A stretch of 64,000 bases of DNA from Neonectria sp. B-13 (GCA_002682825.1 NOKP01000001.1:4529296-4593295), one strand, 5' to 3'. Positions 22,902-34,321 are shown, numbered from the stretch's first letter. A program made the numbers and translations. The notes: a model not told the origin generated them from the letters alone.

Positions 22902-24577
22902 TTATTGAGAAAATAGAGTTGGGCCGTATTTTTTAAGAAAGACTCCAGGAAACTGCTGATGCCAAATGAAGTCTTTTGAGATTGTCTCCAGCTCCAGAGG
23001 CCCGCGTATATTGGCGGCTTTGACTTCGGCAGATAGATTTGCTGAGAAGACATCCCAGTCTTCGCCAGTCTCGTAGGCCGTAGCAGATCCTATCAAGAGA
23101 CACCATATGAGCCCGTTCTGGAATTCCGGGCGGCTGCTGAGGATGGGAATCCCGGTGTCTAGTTGCTTGCGGAGTCTTTGGGCCATAATACGGGGGAGAA
23201 GGCCTCCAGGAGGGACTCCTCGGACGATGGTGTAGTACGCTAAATGTGCTGCCGTTAGGAGAACCTGTCCCGAGTTCGAGATGTTGTCGCCTCCTAAAGC
23301 ATCGGCGAGGAAATGGTCGATTGCGTTGATCATGATGCCGAAGTCATGCCGTGATACCTCCTTGTTTCGCACCGAGTATTGACCTTGCCGTGCCAGAGAG
23401 AAGCATGATCTGACAGTTGCATTGTCAGGGTCCTTTTCAAAGACCTTCAAATGTGATAGACTTGGTTGTTCCGCGGCGGCTAGGACACTGGACGGCAGTG
23501 TGATGGAGTCGAGAGGCATGATAATCGGAATTAGTGGCCTTACACCTAGACCATTTGCTGCTTGAATATCCGACCTGGAAGAGTTAGAGACTCAAACTTT
23601 TGAGTAGGTTGCTATTGACCTTACCAGTTTACTACCCTCGTCACATTTATATTGGTCTTAAGCGCGTCATATCCGCCTGCCCACGCCCTGACTAGTAGGT
23701 CTAACCCCATTAGATGAACGCGAGCGACAGCGAAAGCTCCTTCGCAACCCTGGTTTGAAACTTAGCTATGCCTGATGGCAGCAAAGGATGAGACTAAACT
23801 AACCTCAGTGCTGGCAAGGTTAGCAATTGCTCCAACTAGGGCCAAGCTATGGTTCCCGTTGGTCAGCCTCTCCTGGACCTCCCGGAGAGCTAAGCCCTTT
23901 TGCTTGTATCCCTCGTGGGCTATCTGCTTTGGGCTGGGGACAATCGTGGACCACGTTGCCGCCGCCAGACCCAATGTCGCGTGCATTACGAGGGAATCCG
24001 AAAGAGCGTAGTCCCACCATTGTCTTTGAATAGATGCGATGGGCACCGGGAGATCAAAACGGGAAACAACTACGAGAGTTAGTGGTTTGGAACGAACGCA
24101 AGGCGATGGCGGTGACATACAGAACCTGGCCAATTTCTCGACATTGATTGTTAGGGGAACCGGAAAGGTGCCGAATGGGTCACTGCTTCCCTGGCTAGGA
24201 GCCTTGACAACTTGAAGTTGAGTAGTTGGAAGCAAGTGCTGGGCGTGTCTCACATCAAGCGCCACATCACCTCGCAAGATTACAGAGTCCTCGGCCCTTT
24301 CTGGTTGTGCTGTGACAAGACTATTGTTCTTTGATTGCAAGGGCAGTTCCTTGACCGCCGCTTTGACCTTCCACTTGGGCTTGCTTGCCGCGTCCGAGAG
24401 CTTGAAACGCCCTTTGAGAGAGTCTTTCTGTCTGATTGTAAGTTGGGAGTCCCTCGGCCCGCTTGCAACCTCCGCTTGGTTCTTGCGATGGAGACCACTC
24501 TTCACAGCATGACTTCTGAGGGCCGCTGATGGTCGCTTGACGGTACCATCTGATACCACAAATTCGAACCCTGGCAT
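22902..24577 (-). CDS. fungal transcription-factor-domain protein without visible Zn2Cys6 cluster
   Basis: Exons 24577-24121, 24069-23804, 23749-23625 and 23574-22902 (1521 nt, 506 residues). The start MPGFEFVVSDGTVKRPSAAL is a typical opening of a Sordariomycete family of transcription-factor-domain proteins. A basic, lysine-rich region follows (about 20-90). The GTFPVPL motif and the helical segments (WWDYALSDSLVMHATLGLAA, EGAFAVARVHLMGLDLLV) match the ligand/effector domain of fungal Zn2Cys6 regulators (DUF3468-like). No CX2CX6C cluster is present, so DNA binding is not shown. Intron 1 (24120-24070) has donor GTATGT, branch-like ACTAAC and acceptor CGTAG, and is exactly 51 nt with no stop, so it could be retained in frame. 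It is transcribed away from SmB's 3' end; targets unknown. Confidence 0.8.
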
Positions 24578-25174
24578 GGCAAAGAGACCCGGCTAGGAAA
24601 ATGAGCTTTAGAGGAGAGGCATATCACAAGACTCAAATCGCAGTTCTCAGTTGACAGAGGGATGTATGTACCACACCCAGTATGTTTGTACTTAGTCAGC
24701 ACTAGTTTGGCGGGCGACTCGGGCCCAATGTGACAGACATACTCACGTGTCCTAGGTAATTTCTACAATGGCTAACTCTATGTTCAACTCAGTCACTGAG
24801 GAGACATGGACTTCCCTACGGAGCTACGATCACGTATTTCAAGATTGGATAGGGCTCGCTGTGCGCTCATAAATATGTCCTGATAAACGATAAAACGAGC
24901 CTCTTCACTTTCGTCACAAAAGACCGTAACCACCCATACATGCGCCCGAAACCGATAGTCTTGGCAACGTGTGTCAATATTCACACTGCGACAGTTTGAA
25001 GGCCATGAAGAAGTTCACGTACATTTTGTTTGACCCAAAACTCATAATATTCCACGTCGCCTCCTGCACTCAAGGTTGTCTGATCTACAGGAAAGCGACG
25101 TATTTTCGCTCGTGGCAAGGTATCGTAAATTCTCCCAGAACATTAATTCCCAGTCTATCCAGCGCCTACATAAC
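24578..25174. other. intergenic region between SmB 3' end and TF-domain gene
   Basis: 597 bp with the promoter of the minus-strand TF-domain gene and the 3' untranslated region of SmB. Only short unsupported open frames. Confidence 0.45.
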
Positions 25175-26114
25175 CTATCGTCGAGGAGGAGGGTTGAATC
25201 CAGGGGGACCACCGCCCGGGTTGAAACCAGGAGGAGCGCCGAAAGGAGCATTTCCAGGAAATCCGGGGGGGGGGAAGCCGCCAGGGAATCCAGGAGGGGG
25301 AGCTTGAATATGGTTAGAGAACGTTCCCGGGTATTGGGGATAGGAAAACCTACCACCTCGGCCAGCAGGGAAACCAGGGGCTCCAGGAAAGCCAGGGAAG
25401 CCAGGAGGCGGAGCACCGCCAACACCGGCGGCAGGACCCTGTCAAAAGTTAGCGAATGACTCGAGGAGCAGGATATAGGGCATCGTACAGCCAGAGATGG
25501 AGGAGCAGCACCTCGGCCAGCAGGGCGAGCGACACCGGGACCCGCAGCCAAGGCAGAAGGAATTCCACCAGGAGCGCTCTTTCCAAGTCTCGCGCTGGGG
25601 TCGCTAGGGGGAGGCGACTCGACGGAGAGCGAGATGATGTGGGCACCGCGGACAATAGTCAAACCAAGAGTTCGCTTCTCTTCGGACTCGATCGTTTGGG
25701 CGGAAGAGCCAGCGGCGCCGGGGGCGGCAGGCTTGTTCTGCTTGCGCTTGACACGTCGAAACTCCTCGGTGTCGGCAAGGACCAGGTTCATGTGCTATTG
25801 CAAGTTAGCAGTGAGGCAGCTAGAGGCGGCTCAAGTGGCGTTACCTTATCGAAGGCGAGCATCTGGCCGGTCATGGACCTGCCGTCGTTGAGAGTTACCC
25901 GCATCCGCCAGTTGATCTAGAGTAGTCACGTTAGTATTCGGCCGAGAGCTTGCGAATGATTTGATACGATGGCAATCAGCGCATCGGGGGGAGACGTACG
26001 TAACCGGCCTATAGAGAGTCACAAGCTGGTTAGCATCCAGATCAACAACGAGCACTCGACGCGTAGGGGGAGGGCACTGATGGGGCGTACCATTTTCCCT
26101 TGCTTGTTCGACAT
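25175..26114 (-). CDS. small nuclear ribonucleoprotein-associated protein B (SmB)
   Basis: Exons 26114-26091, 26008-26000, 25916-25845, 25794-25489, 25438-25354 and 25302-25175 (624 nt, 207 residues). The start MSNKQGKMAGYINWRMRVTL is followed by LNDGRSMTGQMLAFDKHMNL (Sm1 motif), then VLADTEEFRRVKRK, and Sm2 (RTLGLTIVRGAHIISLSV). The C-terminal half is Pro/Gly/Ala/Phe-rich with PPGF repeats and ends PPPRR, as in SmB orthologues. SmB is one of seven Sm proteins forming the ring on U1, U2, U4 and U5 snRNAs, so it is a core spliceosome component in the nucleus. Exon 2 is only 9 nt (Ala-Gly-Tyr), needed to keep the Sm1 N-terminal helix. There are five introns in about 0.9 kb. A C10 homopolymer in exon 6 encodes F-P-P-P. 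Confidence 0.94.
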
Positions 26115-26467
26115 CTTGAGTGGTGTGTTAAGGACGTGCTGACGCAGGACCTTAGATGTTCAAAAATTGGTATGTGTACACGGAGCTGTTGCGCGACCGT
26201 GACGACCTTCAATGCCTGGAGGAGCTCTGAAGGTAAGGATGAGGTCCAAAATCTGCGGAGCCTGATGCGAAAGGCTGAAAGGTACCTGGAAAAAGTACCT
26301 TTTAACACTAGGCGATATTAGGACAAGCACGTCCCCACTTTTGTGCCCGGTCGCTTGAGGGCAGACAAACCCTCGAATTTTCGAGCTTCACAAAATTCAC
26401 AAACGCCTCTCCACCAACTTTACGATCTTCGACACTTCAACTAACCCCGTCGACAACAACCGAAGCC
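26115..26467. promoter_or_regulatory. bidirectional promoter of SmB and ribosomal protein L11
   Basis: 353 bp between two divergent start codons must hold both promoters. A CTCGAA-TT-TTCGAG inverted repeat is at 26371-26384, and a pyrimidine-rich leader precedes the L11 start. Which factors bind is not readable from the sequence. Confidence 0.7.
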
Positions 26468-27105
26468 ATGGCCACCGAGAAGACTAGCAACCCCATGCGG
26501 GAGCTCAAGATTCAGAAGCTTGTTCTGAACATCTCCGTTGGTGAATCTGGTGACAGACTCACCCGTGCCGCAAAGGTGCTGGAGCAGCTGTCCGGTCAAA
26601 CCCCCGTGTACAGTACGTTTACGACTCCATGATCAATGAGGAAGCGACTCGATCTGACTCTTCAACTAGGCAAGGCCCGCTACACTGTCCGAACCTTCGG
26701 TATCCGACGTAACGAGAAGATCTCCGTCCACGTCACCGTCCGAGGCCCCAAGGTAAATTGGCAAAAAGGTTTTGTGCGATGGAGGAAACGAAAGACTGAC
26801 AATTCATCTAGGCTGAGGAGATCCTCGAGCGTGGCCTCAAGGTCAAGGAGTACGAGCTCCGCCGCCGCAACTTCTCCGAGACCGGCAACTTCGGCTTCGG
26901 CATCAGCGAGCACATCGATCTCGGTATCAAGTACGACCCCTCTATCGGTATCTACGGCATGGACTTCTACTGCTGCATGACCCGACCCGGTGAGCGTGTC
27001 TCCCGTCGCCGCCGCACCAAGGCCAAGATCGGCTTCAGCCACCGCATCAAGCGCGAGGAGACCGTCAAGTGGTTCAAGTCTCGCTTCGACGGCATTGTCC
27101 GATAA
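26468..27105 (+). CDS. rpl11: 60S ribosomal protein L11 (uL5)
   Basis: Exons 26468-26612, 26670-26752 and 26812-27105 (522 nt, 173 residues, the usual length). The start [20 protein letters not shown] and the following [39 protein letters not shown] and [20 protein letters not shown] are diagnostic of eukaryotic uL5. In the large subunit it forms, with 5S rRNA and uL18, the 5S RNP of the central protuberance. Codons are strongly C-ending, as expected for a highly expressed gene. Both introns are short (57 and 59 nt) with GTACGT or GTAAAT donors and CTAG acceptors. It shares a promoter region with SmB on the other strand. Confidence 0.97.
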
Positions 27106-28577
27106 ATGGGTTCGGTTCTTGTCTTTCACGGATGGTCACGGCGAATATAAGGGGAAAATTACATGGGCATATGTATATCTTGTTGCCTTTGCATCAGCCG
27201 ACTTCGAATTGAGTCGAGCTACGGCCTTAGAGACCGACCGGCGCCTCTGCCGGCTTTCCAGTATTCACTGTTGAATGTGACAGATGCCATTCTTGCCTGA
27301 CAGGCAGTACTTCATTTGATCTTGCTCCCCAACATTCGACACAAAACGTCTTGACGTATGTACGACTGAGCCATGTGTAGTTGTTGCCATCCATCCATCA
27401 TCCAATCAAGACGACGAGCTTGCGTGCGTTTTCGACAAAGATTGTACCAGTTCGGTTGCACCCACGATTGCATACTTAGTAGAAACCGAGTCACTTTGGG
27501 TTGGGGGTCCCTGGTTTTATCCGTCACTTTTGCCGAATGCTCAGCACTGGCGGATGAACGACTCGATGTGTGAGCACACACGTCCGTGTCGAACACAAAG
27601 TACATATTATGCACGCTGGAATTTGGTTGGGACAACCATCCTTGTTGTTCACCAGGACGGAATCTGAGGACGGCACCAGATCATAGATGAGTGTTTTTGG
27701 TGGAGCACTGGAGATGACCCCAGATTGACCGCTACGGCATTTGGAGCAGTATGGGGATCGGTCGCCGGTGACCGGAAGTGAAGGGAGAAAGGCTGCGAGG
27801 CTCGACAGTCGACACGGCTAACAGCAGCTCCCGCCAGTCCGGCCGGCGGACGCGCACTCTACGCTCTGTGGCCCTCCTTAATCACTAACACTCCCTCCCC
27901 TGGCCTCGCTCGCGCGTCCTTGGGCCCGGGGCTGACGGCCGTAGCCGGTGGTCACCATGCCAGCGACAGGTCCCACCGCGAATTGCCCTCCCGTTGGGCC
28001 AAGCTGTGCCAGATCCCTGGCGCATTTGCGTACCGCATTTCTCAGGCACTAACTTGCCTATGCCAACCCGGGTAATGCCGGTCGGTCGGCGGTACGGGAG
28101 TTGCTAGAGATGCGAGGCGAACGCTGCACCACAACGAGAGGCCTATCTGGTCCCCGGATCTGCCCTGGCTCAATTGATCGTAGAAGCAGATCTGCCTGCC
28201 ATTGCCAATTGACGATGCCTTGTCGCCGCAGTGAGTTGCCCTGGTTGGCGAATGGGCAAGTCGGACGTGGCCTCGGCGGACGAAATGAAGCTCCGAACCT
28301 GGAAATGGAGCGGCTAACAGTAAGCTAAATAATTGTTAAGGCTGCCTCGGGATTTCCAGGCAAAACCGCGCAGTGGGCCCTGATTGGGCGGTCGGACCAG
28401 CTGAGCCCCGCTTTCTCCCTCAGACAGACTCTGCTCTCCATCACTGTCCTTTCTCAAAAATCTCCATTTGCTCTCCTGCAAAGGCAGCACTACACTCCCC
28501 AATCTCCCCTCCCTCCAATTGCACCTTGTTGCAATTGCTCTCCTTTCATCTCCAAAACCTCCCGTACCCCTCTTAAT
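27106..28577. other. intergenic region, no gene seen
   Basis: About 1.5 kb with the 3' untranslated region of the L11 gene and the promoter and leader of ATP synthase alpha. The last 150 bases are pyrimidine-rich (about 28420-28570). No supported gene on either strand. Confidence 0.55.
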
Positions 28578-30704
28578 ATGTTCCGGAACGCCCTCCGACA
28601 GTCGACGCGCGCCGTCGGCGCCGTCTCTGCTGCTGGCAGAGTCGCCGCGGTAAGTCTGCTCCCGAGCCCCGAACCGCCCTCATGGCCATCGGCCATCGAC
28701 CACCGCCCCAGAACAGCGTGCATCCATCGGCAAATCATCGAGGGAGCTCAATTGGGTCGTTGGACCATCATCCGAGGCACTCAATGAGCTTTTTCGAGCT
28801 GTCTGCTGCTGCTGTCGTTGATCGCCTGGTCGTGGGATTTTCGGGCTTCGGCTAACTTGATTTTCGCCTCAGACTCGAAATGCCGCACCCGCAGCCTTCA
28901 ACACTTTCCGATCCTACGCCTCCGACGCCAAGGCCGCTCCCACCGAGGTCTCTTCCATCCTTGAGCAGCGAATTCGAGGTGTCCAGGAGGAGTCCGGTCT
29001 CGCCGAGACTGGCCGTGTCCTCTCCGTCGGGTATGTGGAGCTCCGAGAGCCCCGGGAACCCGGACGCAGTTTGGCCTTGAGCAAGCTCATCCATCAATGG
29101 GGCTCTGGGAAACACAATTGGGGGTCAATTAAACTGACTCCGCCTCTCTAGTGATGGTATCGCCCGTGTGCACGGTATGGCCAACGTCCAGGCTGAGGAG
29201 CTTGTCGAGTATGTTATGAGCGAAAAACCGGAGTATCACGGTTCACCTGGAAGCTAACGAGCTATAGGTTCGCCTCTGGCGTCAAGGGCATGTGCATGAA
29301 CCTCGAGGCCGGTCAGGTCGGTGTTGTGCTGTTCGGTTCCGATCGTCTCGTCAAGGAGGGTGAGACCGTCAAGCGTACCGGAGAGATTGTAAGCTTCTTC
29401 ACCCCCAAGTTGCCTACCAATTTATCGGGACGAAGGCTAACTGGCAATTCAAGGTGGATGTCCCCGTTGGCCCCGAGATGCTCGGCCGTGTCGTCGACGC
29501 CCTCGGCAACCCCATTGATGGCAAGGGTCCCATCAAGACCACCGAGAAGCGCCGTGCCCAGCTCAAGGCTCCCGGCATTCTGCCTCGCCAGTCCGTCAAC
29601 GAGCCCGTCCAGACTGGTCTCAAGTCCATCGACGCCATGGTTCCTATCGGCCGTGGTCAGCGTGAGTTGATCATCGGTGACCGACAGACCGGCAAGACCG
29701 CCGTCGCTCTCGACACCATCCTCAACCAGAAGCGATGGAACAGCGGTAACGACGAGTCCAAGAAGCTTTACTGCATCTACGTCGCCGTCGGCCAGAAGCG
29801 ATCCACCGTCGCCCAGCTCGTCAAGACTCTTGAGGAGAACGACGCCATGAAGTACTCCATCGTCGTCGCTGCCACCGCTTCCGAGGCCGCTCCTCTCCAG
29901 TACCTCGCTCCCTTCACTGGTGCTTCCATCGGAGAGTGGTTCCGTGACAACGGCAAGCACTCCCTGATCATCTTCGACGATCTGTCCAAGCAGGCCGTTG
30001 CCTACCGTCAGATGTCCCTGCTCCTCCGTCGTCCCCCTGGTCGTGAGGCTTACCCCGGTGATGTCTTCTACCTCCACTCTCGTCTTCTCGAGCGTGCTGC
30101 CAAGATGAACATTAAGCTTGGCGGTGGTTCCATGACTGCCCTTCCCATCATTGAGACCCAGGGTGGTGATGTCTCTGCCTACATTCCTACCAACGTTATT
30201 TCCATCACCGATGGCCAGATCTTCTTGGAGGCCGAGCTCTTCTACAAGGGTATCCGACCTGCCATCAACGTCGGTCTCTCTGTCTCCCGTGTCGGTTCCG
30301 CTGCCCAGGTCAAGGCCATGAAGCAGGTCGCCGGTTCCCTGAAGCTGTTCTTGGCTCAGTACCGTGAGGTGGCTGCCTTCGCCCAGTTCGGTTCCGATTT
30401 GGATGCCTCCACCAAGCAGACCCTCAGCCGTGGTGAGCGTCTCACCGAGCTCCTCAAGCAGAAGCAGTACTCTCCCATGGCCGTCAACGAGATGGTTCCC
30501 CTCATCTACGCCGGTATTAACGGTTTCCTCGACACCGTCCCCGTGGACAAGATTCTCCAGTGGGAGGCTGATTTCCTCGCCCACCTCAAGACCAACGAGT
30601 CTGAGCTCCTGGCCACCATCGACAAGGAGGGTGCCCTCAGCAAGGAACTCGAGGCCAAGCTCAAGAACATTATCGAGACGTTCGTCAAGAGCTTCTTGGG
30701 TTAA
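28578..30704 (+). CDS. atp1: mitochondrial F1Fo ATP synthase subunit alpha
   Basis: Exons 28578-28649, 28873-29030, 29152-29208, 29268-29388 and 29454-30704 (1659 nt, 552 residues, the expected length). The first ~35 residues are arginine-rich and lack acidic residues ([20 protein letters not shown]), a mitochondrial presequence. Mature features in order: the N-terminal beta barrel ([20 protein letters not shown]), the Walker A GDRQTGKT at about 211-218, Walker B region ([20 protein letters not shown]), the alpha-subunit signature [20 protein letters not shown], and the C-terminal helical domain. The alpha subunit forms the non-catalytic sites of the alpha3beta3 hexamer. Codon bias is very strong in exon 5. 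A long antisense open frame across exon 5 is a by-product of that bias. Confidence 0.97.
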
Positions 30705-33073
30705 ATCATAATCAAAAGCATCATGCGCGGAGCGTAACGGGGGCTTTTGGGGATGCTGCTGTCTATACCGAAGTACTGTAGTTGTTTTTTTCCTCTTGCG
30801 GAGGGAATAGTCGAGGGGTTGCGCCTGACGGAGCGACGGGATGAGTTGAGGGAGATTCGCCGCCTGTCGTATTGCCACTTGTAAAATAGAGCACAAAACT
30901 CAATGAACGCCCTCGATTCCTTTTGTTCACACCACTTTTTGTGATGAGCTGCCAATTGGCATATGTGAGGCTCGTGAGGCTCTGCTACTAGGCTGTAGTT
31001 GCGTGGAAACAAAGTTTGGAGCGTATCCCTTTGAGTGTCGTAAGGCGACACTTCCGTAACCGGGCCCCACATGAACCCAAGGCAGAGATCGCTGCTGAGT
31101 TGAATGTATCTCTATGTCGATCTGAGAATGTGATTACTTGTATTGCCACATAAATTTATGTGAGGTCTAATGTACCTCTCAATTGCGATTTTCTGGTTGG
31201 ACCAAATCCTTGCTCGTGACCTAAGTGTCGCCTTACGACACGACACTCAAAGGGATATGGCTAAAACGAGTAGAGGAACCTAAGTCAGGAAAACAAAGTT
31301 AGGGCTGCACACTAAGGTATAGGGTAGTCAAAAGACACAGATTAGTCAATAGAGTAATGAGAAATTCAAGCCTTTTGAGTTTCAGCCTAAGGTGAGGCAA
31401 GGCAAAGGTAAGGTAGAGAGAGAGACAAGGGAACCTAATGAGCAACATAAACCACTCTTAGACATAGCTATACGGTAAAGTAGCATTGTGTTAGTTTGGC
31501 GGCGGAAAGGGACAAGAACCAACACCCCAAATGGATGACAGTCCCTTAACGAGGTACACAGGAATGCGTCGCACAGGCGTCTCAGTTGGTGAGCCCTAAG
31601 CTGCACCAGACAGCGCGTATGTGGTCAGGCAATCTAGTGTTTAGTACCCCTAATAGGGAAGCACCTCATGAGGTTGATTGTCAAGTCGAAAGCAGGAAAG
31701 AATGTTGGCAAGGCATCGAAGAGGCCTGCAGTCGGCTTGGCAATTGGCGTTGTGGAAGACAGAGGTTTGACCCAGAATTGAGTGAAGATTTGAATGTAAT
31801 TACAGAATAATCTCTTCAAAGACAGAGGCCTAGACTTGAGCTTTGAGCTCGATGAGCTCTTATCTCTCTTGTCTCTTAGCTATTGTCTCTGAAAAACCTC
31901 TCTAGAAGATGATGAAAAGAAACCCCCTTCCGCCCTTGTTCCCCCCTTAAGGACAAATTCCCCCTTGCCCAATTAGACCCTGCTAGCAACCTGTTAGTCC
32001 ACTTGGCCCATAGCCCCTGCCACATTAGGGCCAACAAACATTGAGGTCCGGATAAGGTACAGGCGTTATAGTGTTTTCATTGGCTAGGGAACTCTTCCAA
32101 CAATTGGTCTGACTTCAGCCAATATCAAAGGGAGATGGGGACTGATAGAGTCCATCAAGCAAGTTATCAGAGACATTAGCTTAGGCAATGAATTTGAGAG
32201 CCAAAATTGTCCATTTTCTGGTAAATGTGAAGTGTTCCTTTTGATCGTACTGGCCTCAATCTGATGGTCCTTTCTGTTTTAAAATTTCATTCAATTTGAT
32301 CAACTTTTGCCTTGCCTACTAAGAATCCGAAAGACAAACTGCGTCTCTTTCTAAGCTACAACCACAGTCAAGTCGGTTGGGAGTCTCTTTTTCCTGTTGG
32401 CTGTCCTGGGTCACTCTCCACCAACACAGCATTAATCAAGGAGTCTCAAGATACAAAGAATAAACTGCACAGCTTGCATTCCTTAGAGATTAGCAGTAGG
32501 GCAAGGTATAGATAGATGAGGGAGATCTTGCAATGGTCAAGATAATTAGAAGTTAAGAACTTATGATAGCATTAAGCGTCTAGTCTAGAGAATGAGCTAG
32601 GTAATGCAGTGTATATATACAGTAAGCAACCGAGGCGGTCGGTTATGCCTTAAGTAGTGGGCATAAATCAAGATGGATGGAGGGACATTATGCGATATTG
32701 GCCTGGTTTTGGGGCGAGGCGTGCCAGTGGCTTCGTGGGTGTGGCAGCGATGTCGGCCGGGGTGGCGTCGTGTCCCCGACCCCCGGTGCAGCATGAAGCT
32801 TCCCCCGAACTGTGACATCATGCTCAATTGTATGCGACTTCACCAATAGCAATTCGGTTGAGCGGTACGGTGGCGATGACAGGTAGATAGTTACCCATTT
32901 AAGCCCATTGGACTTCTAAGGATGCTTCCAGAGCTCTTACCTTGTTATCTTGTTGCTTAATTCTTCTAACCCATTCCGCCGGAAACCACCATCACCCCAC
33001 ATCATCCATCTCTCGTTCCTGATCGTTCCTGATCGTTCTTCACCACTACACCCTCGAGGTACGCTCTCTTGAC
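30705..33073. other. AT-rich gene-free island, probably decayed repeat DNA
   Basis: Between ATP1 and the NAD(P)H-hydrate dehydratase. From about 31080 to 32600 the composition becomes clearly more AT-rich than the flanks, has no frame above about 75 codons, and has many short direct words (AAGGTAAGG, TAGAGAGAG). It includes a TA-flanked inverted-repeat element (31024-31257). A TGTTAGTCC start near 31991 and a CCAACA end followed by ATTGGTCTGAC near 32104 weakly resemble LTR borders and a primer-binding context, but no second LTR or coding remnant is visible. The last 200 bases (after 32870) return to normal composition and should hold the downstream promoter. Confidence 0.55.
31024..31257. 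mobile_element. MITE-like element with terminal inverted repeats and TA flanks
   Basis: The left terminal repeat (31026-31053) begins TCCCTTTGAGTGTCG and continues TAAGGCGACACTT. The right one (31223-31255, reverse complement) is identical except for a 5-base insertion that repeats the GTGTC motif. Both ends are directly flanked by TA, the target duplication expected of Tc1/mariner/pogo-type DNA transposons. The internal ~170 bp is AT-rich with no open frame, so the element would be non-autonomous. Each repeat also contains the nested palindrome AGTGTCG-spacer-CGACACT. It sits 320 bp past the ATP1 stop. Confidence 0.72.
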
Positions 33074-34321
33074 ATGTCGACCGACGACACCACGCCAAAC
33101 ATGTCTGCCGCAACAAAGGATATTCTCAGCCGCGCCCGGCGGATGGTCCCGCCGATGCTGGAGAGGTTCCATAAGGGTTCGTGGGGTGCCTGTGTCCCCG
33201 GAGCGCGAGACGCCGTGGACTAACGCGCGCAGGCCAGCTGGGACGGGTGGCCGTCATTGGAGGCAGCGAGGACTATACGGGCGCGCCGTACTTTTCTGCC
33301 ATGGCGAGTGCGAGGCTGGGGTGTGATATGGTGCGTGGTGCCTGTCCTGATCCCTCGGTTGCTGGCTGTTTGTCGCTGATCAGATCCTAGTCCCATGTCA
33401 TCTGTACTCCCGCCGCCGCCGCCGTCATCAAGACATACTCTCCGAACCTCATGGTTCATCCGCTGATGCGCCAGACGCGGCCGCCGAGCCAGTCCTCGGA
33501 CGCAACGTCGACGAAGCGCGATGCCGACAGCGACCCCGAGCAAATCTCCGCCCAGGTCATCGACATGCTCCCGCGCCTCCACGTCCTCGTCGTCGGCCCC
33601 GGCCTCGGCCGCGACCCCCTCATGCAGGCCACGGTGGCGCGGGTGATCCGCGCGGCGCGCGACCGCAACATGCCTATCGTGCTCGACGCCGACGCCCTGC
33701 TGATCGTGCAGAAGGACCCCGGGCTGGTTAGGGGCTACGCGGGCGCGGTGCTGACGCCTAACGTCGTCGAATTCGGCCGCCTGTGCGAGGCGCTGCAGCT
33801 CGACGTCAAGGAGGACGCCGGTGAGACGGCCAAGGTGGAGGCGCTGGCCAAGGCACTCCAGGGCGTGACCATCATCCAAAAGGGCGGCAGCGATTACATC
33901 TCCAACGGCGAGACGACGCTGACGGTCGACCTCGTGGGCGGCCGGAAGAGGAGCGGCGGGCAGGGGGATACGCTGACGGGTGCGGTGGCCACTCTCCTGG
34001 CATGGAGGAAGGCCTACCTGGACCGCCTGTGGGATGTCGGCGAGGATCCCCTCGAGGAGCATGAGACGATGGGCCTCGCTGTCTTTGGCGGGAGTGCCAT
34101 CACGAGGGTCAGTATCGTCACACCTATACAGCGGCGACTTCTCATAGACCGCTTCAACCAGTGGCACAGTATGCTAACAGACTTCTTAGGAATGTTCTCG
34201 TCTGGCCTTTGCGAAGAAGGGACGAAGTCTCCAAGCCAGCGACTTGACAGACGAGGTCCATGTAGCGTTTACGAACTTGTTTGGTGAGGTTGACGAAGAC
34301 GGTGCTGCATCTAGGCTGTAG
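33074..34321 (+). CDS. ATP-dependent (S)-NAD(P)H-hydrate dehydratase
   Basis: Exons 33074-33176, 33233-33330, 33391-34107 and 34190-34321 (1050 nt, 349 residues). Family landmarks: [20 protein letters not shown] (N-terminal substrate/nucleotide region), [20 protein letters not shown] (completed by splicing), [35 protein letters not shown], and the ribokinase-like signature GGQGDTLTG with the catalytic aspartate. The enzyme uses ATP to dehydrate damaged NADHX/NADPHX back to NADH/NADPH, working with an epimerase not seen here. Human NAXD and the yeast YKL151C product are homologues; location is cytosolic or mitochondrial. The start is cytosol-like, without an evident presequence, and a second ATG lies at codon 11 (33104). 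A His-free insertion rich in Ser/Asp ([16 protein letters not shown]) is ordinary in fungal members. Confidence 0.93.

Noticed and set aside
24540..24580. GGTTCGAA-like B-box of a tRNA on the minus strand
   Set aside because: It is part of the first codons of the TF-domain gene and no acceptor stem or A-box pairs with it.
29313..30896. 527-codon minus-strand open frame across the ATP synthase alpha gene
   Set aside because: It is antisense to a strongly C-biased coding exon; its Gly/Leu/Asp-rich translation is what the reverse frame of such codons gives.
33220..34167. 315-codon minus-strand frame over the NAD(P)H-hydrate dehydratase
   Set aside because: Shadow of the real gene, which has clear family motifs on the plus strand.
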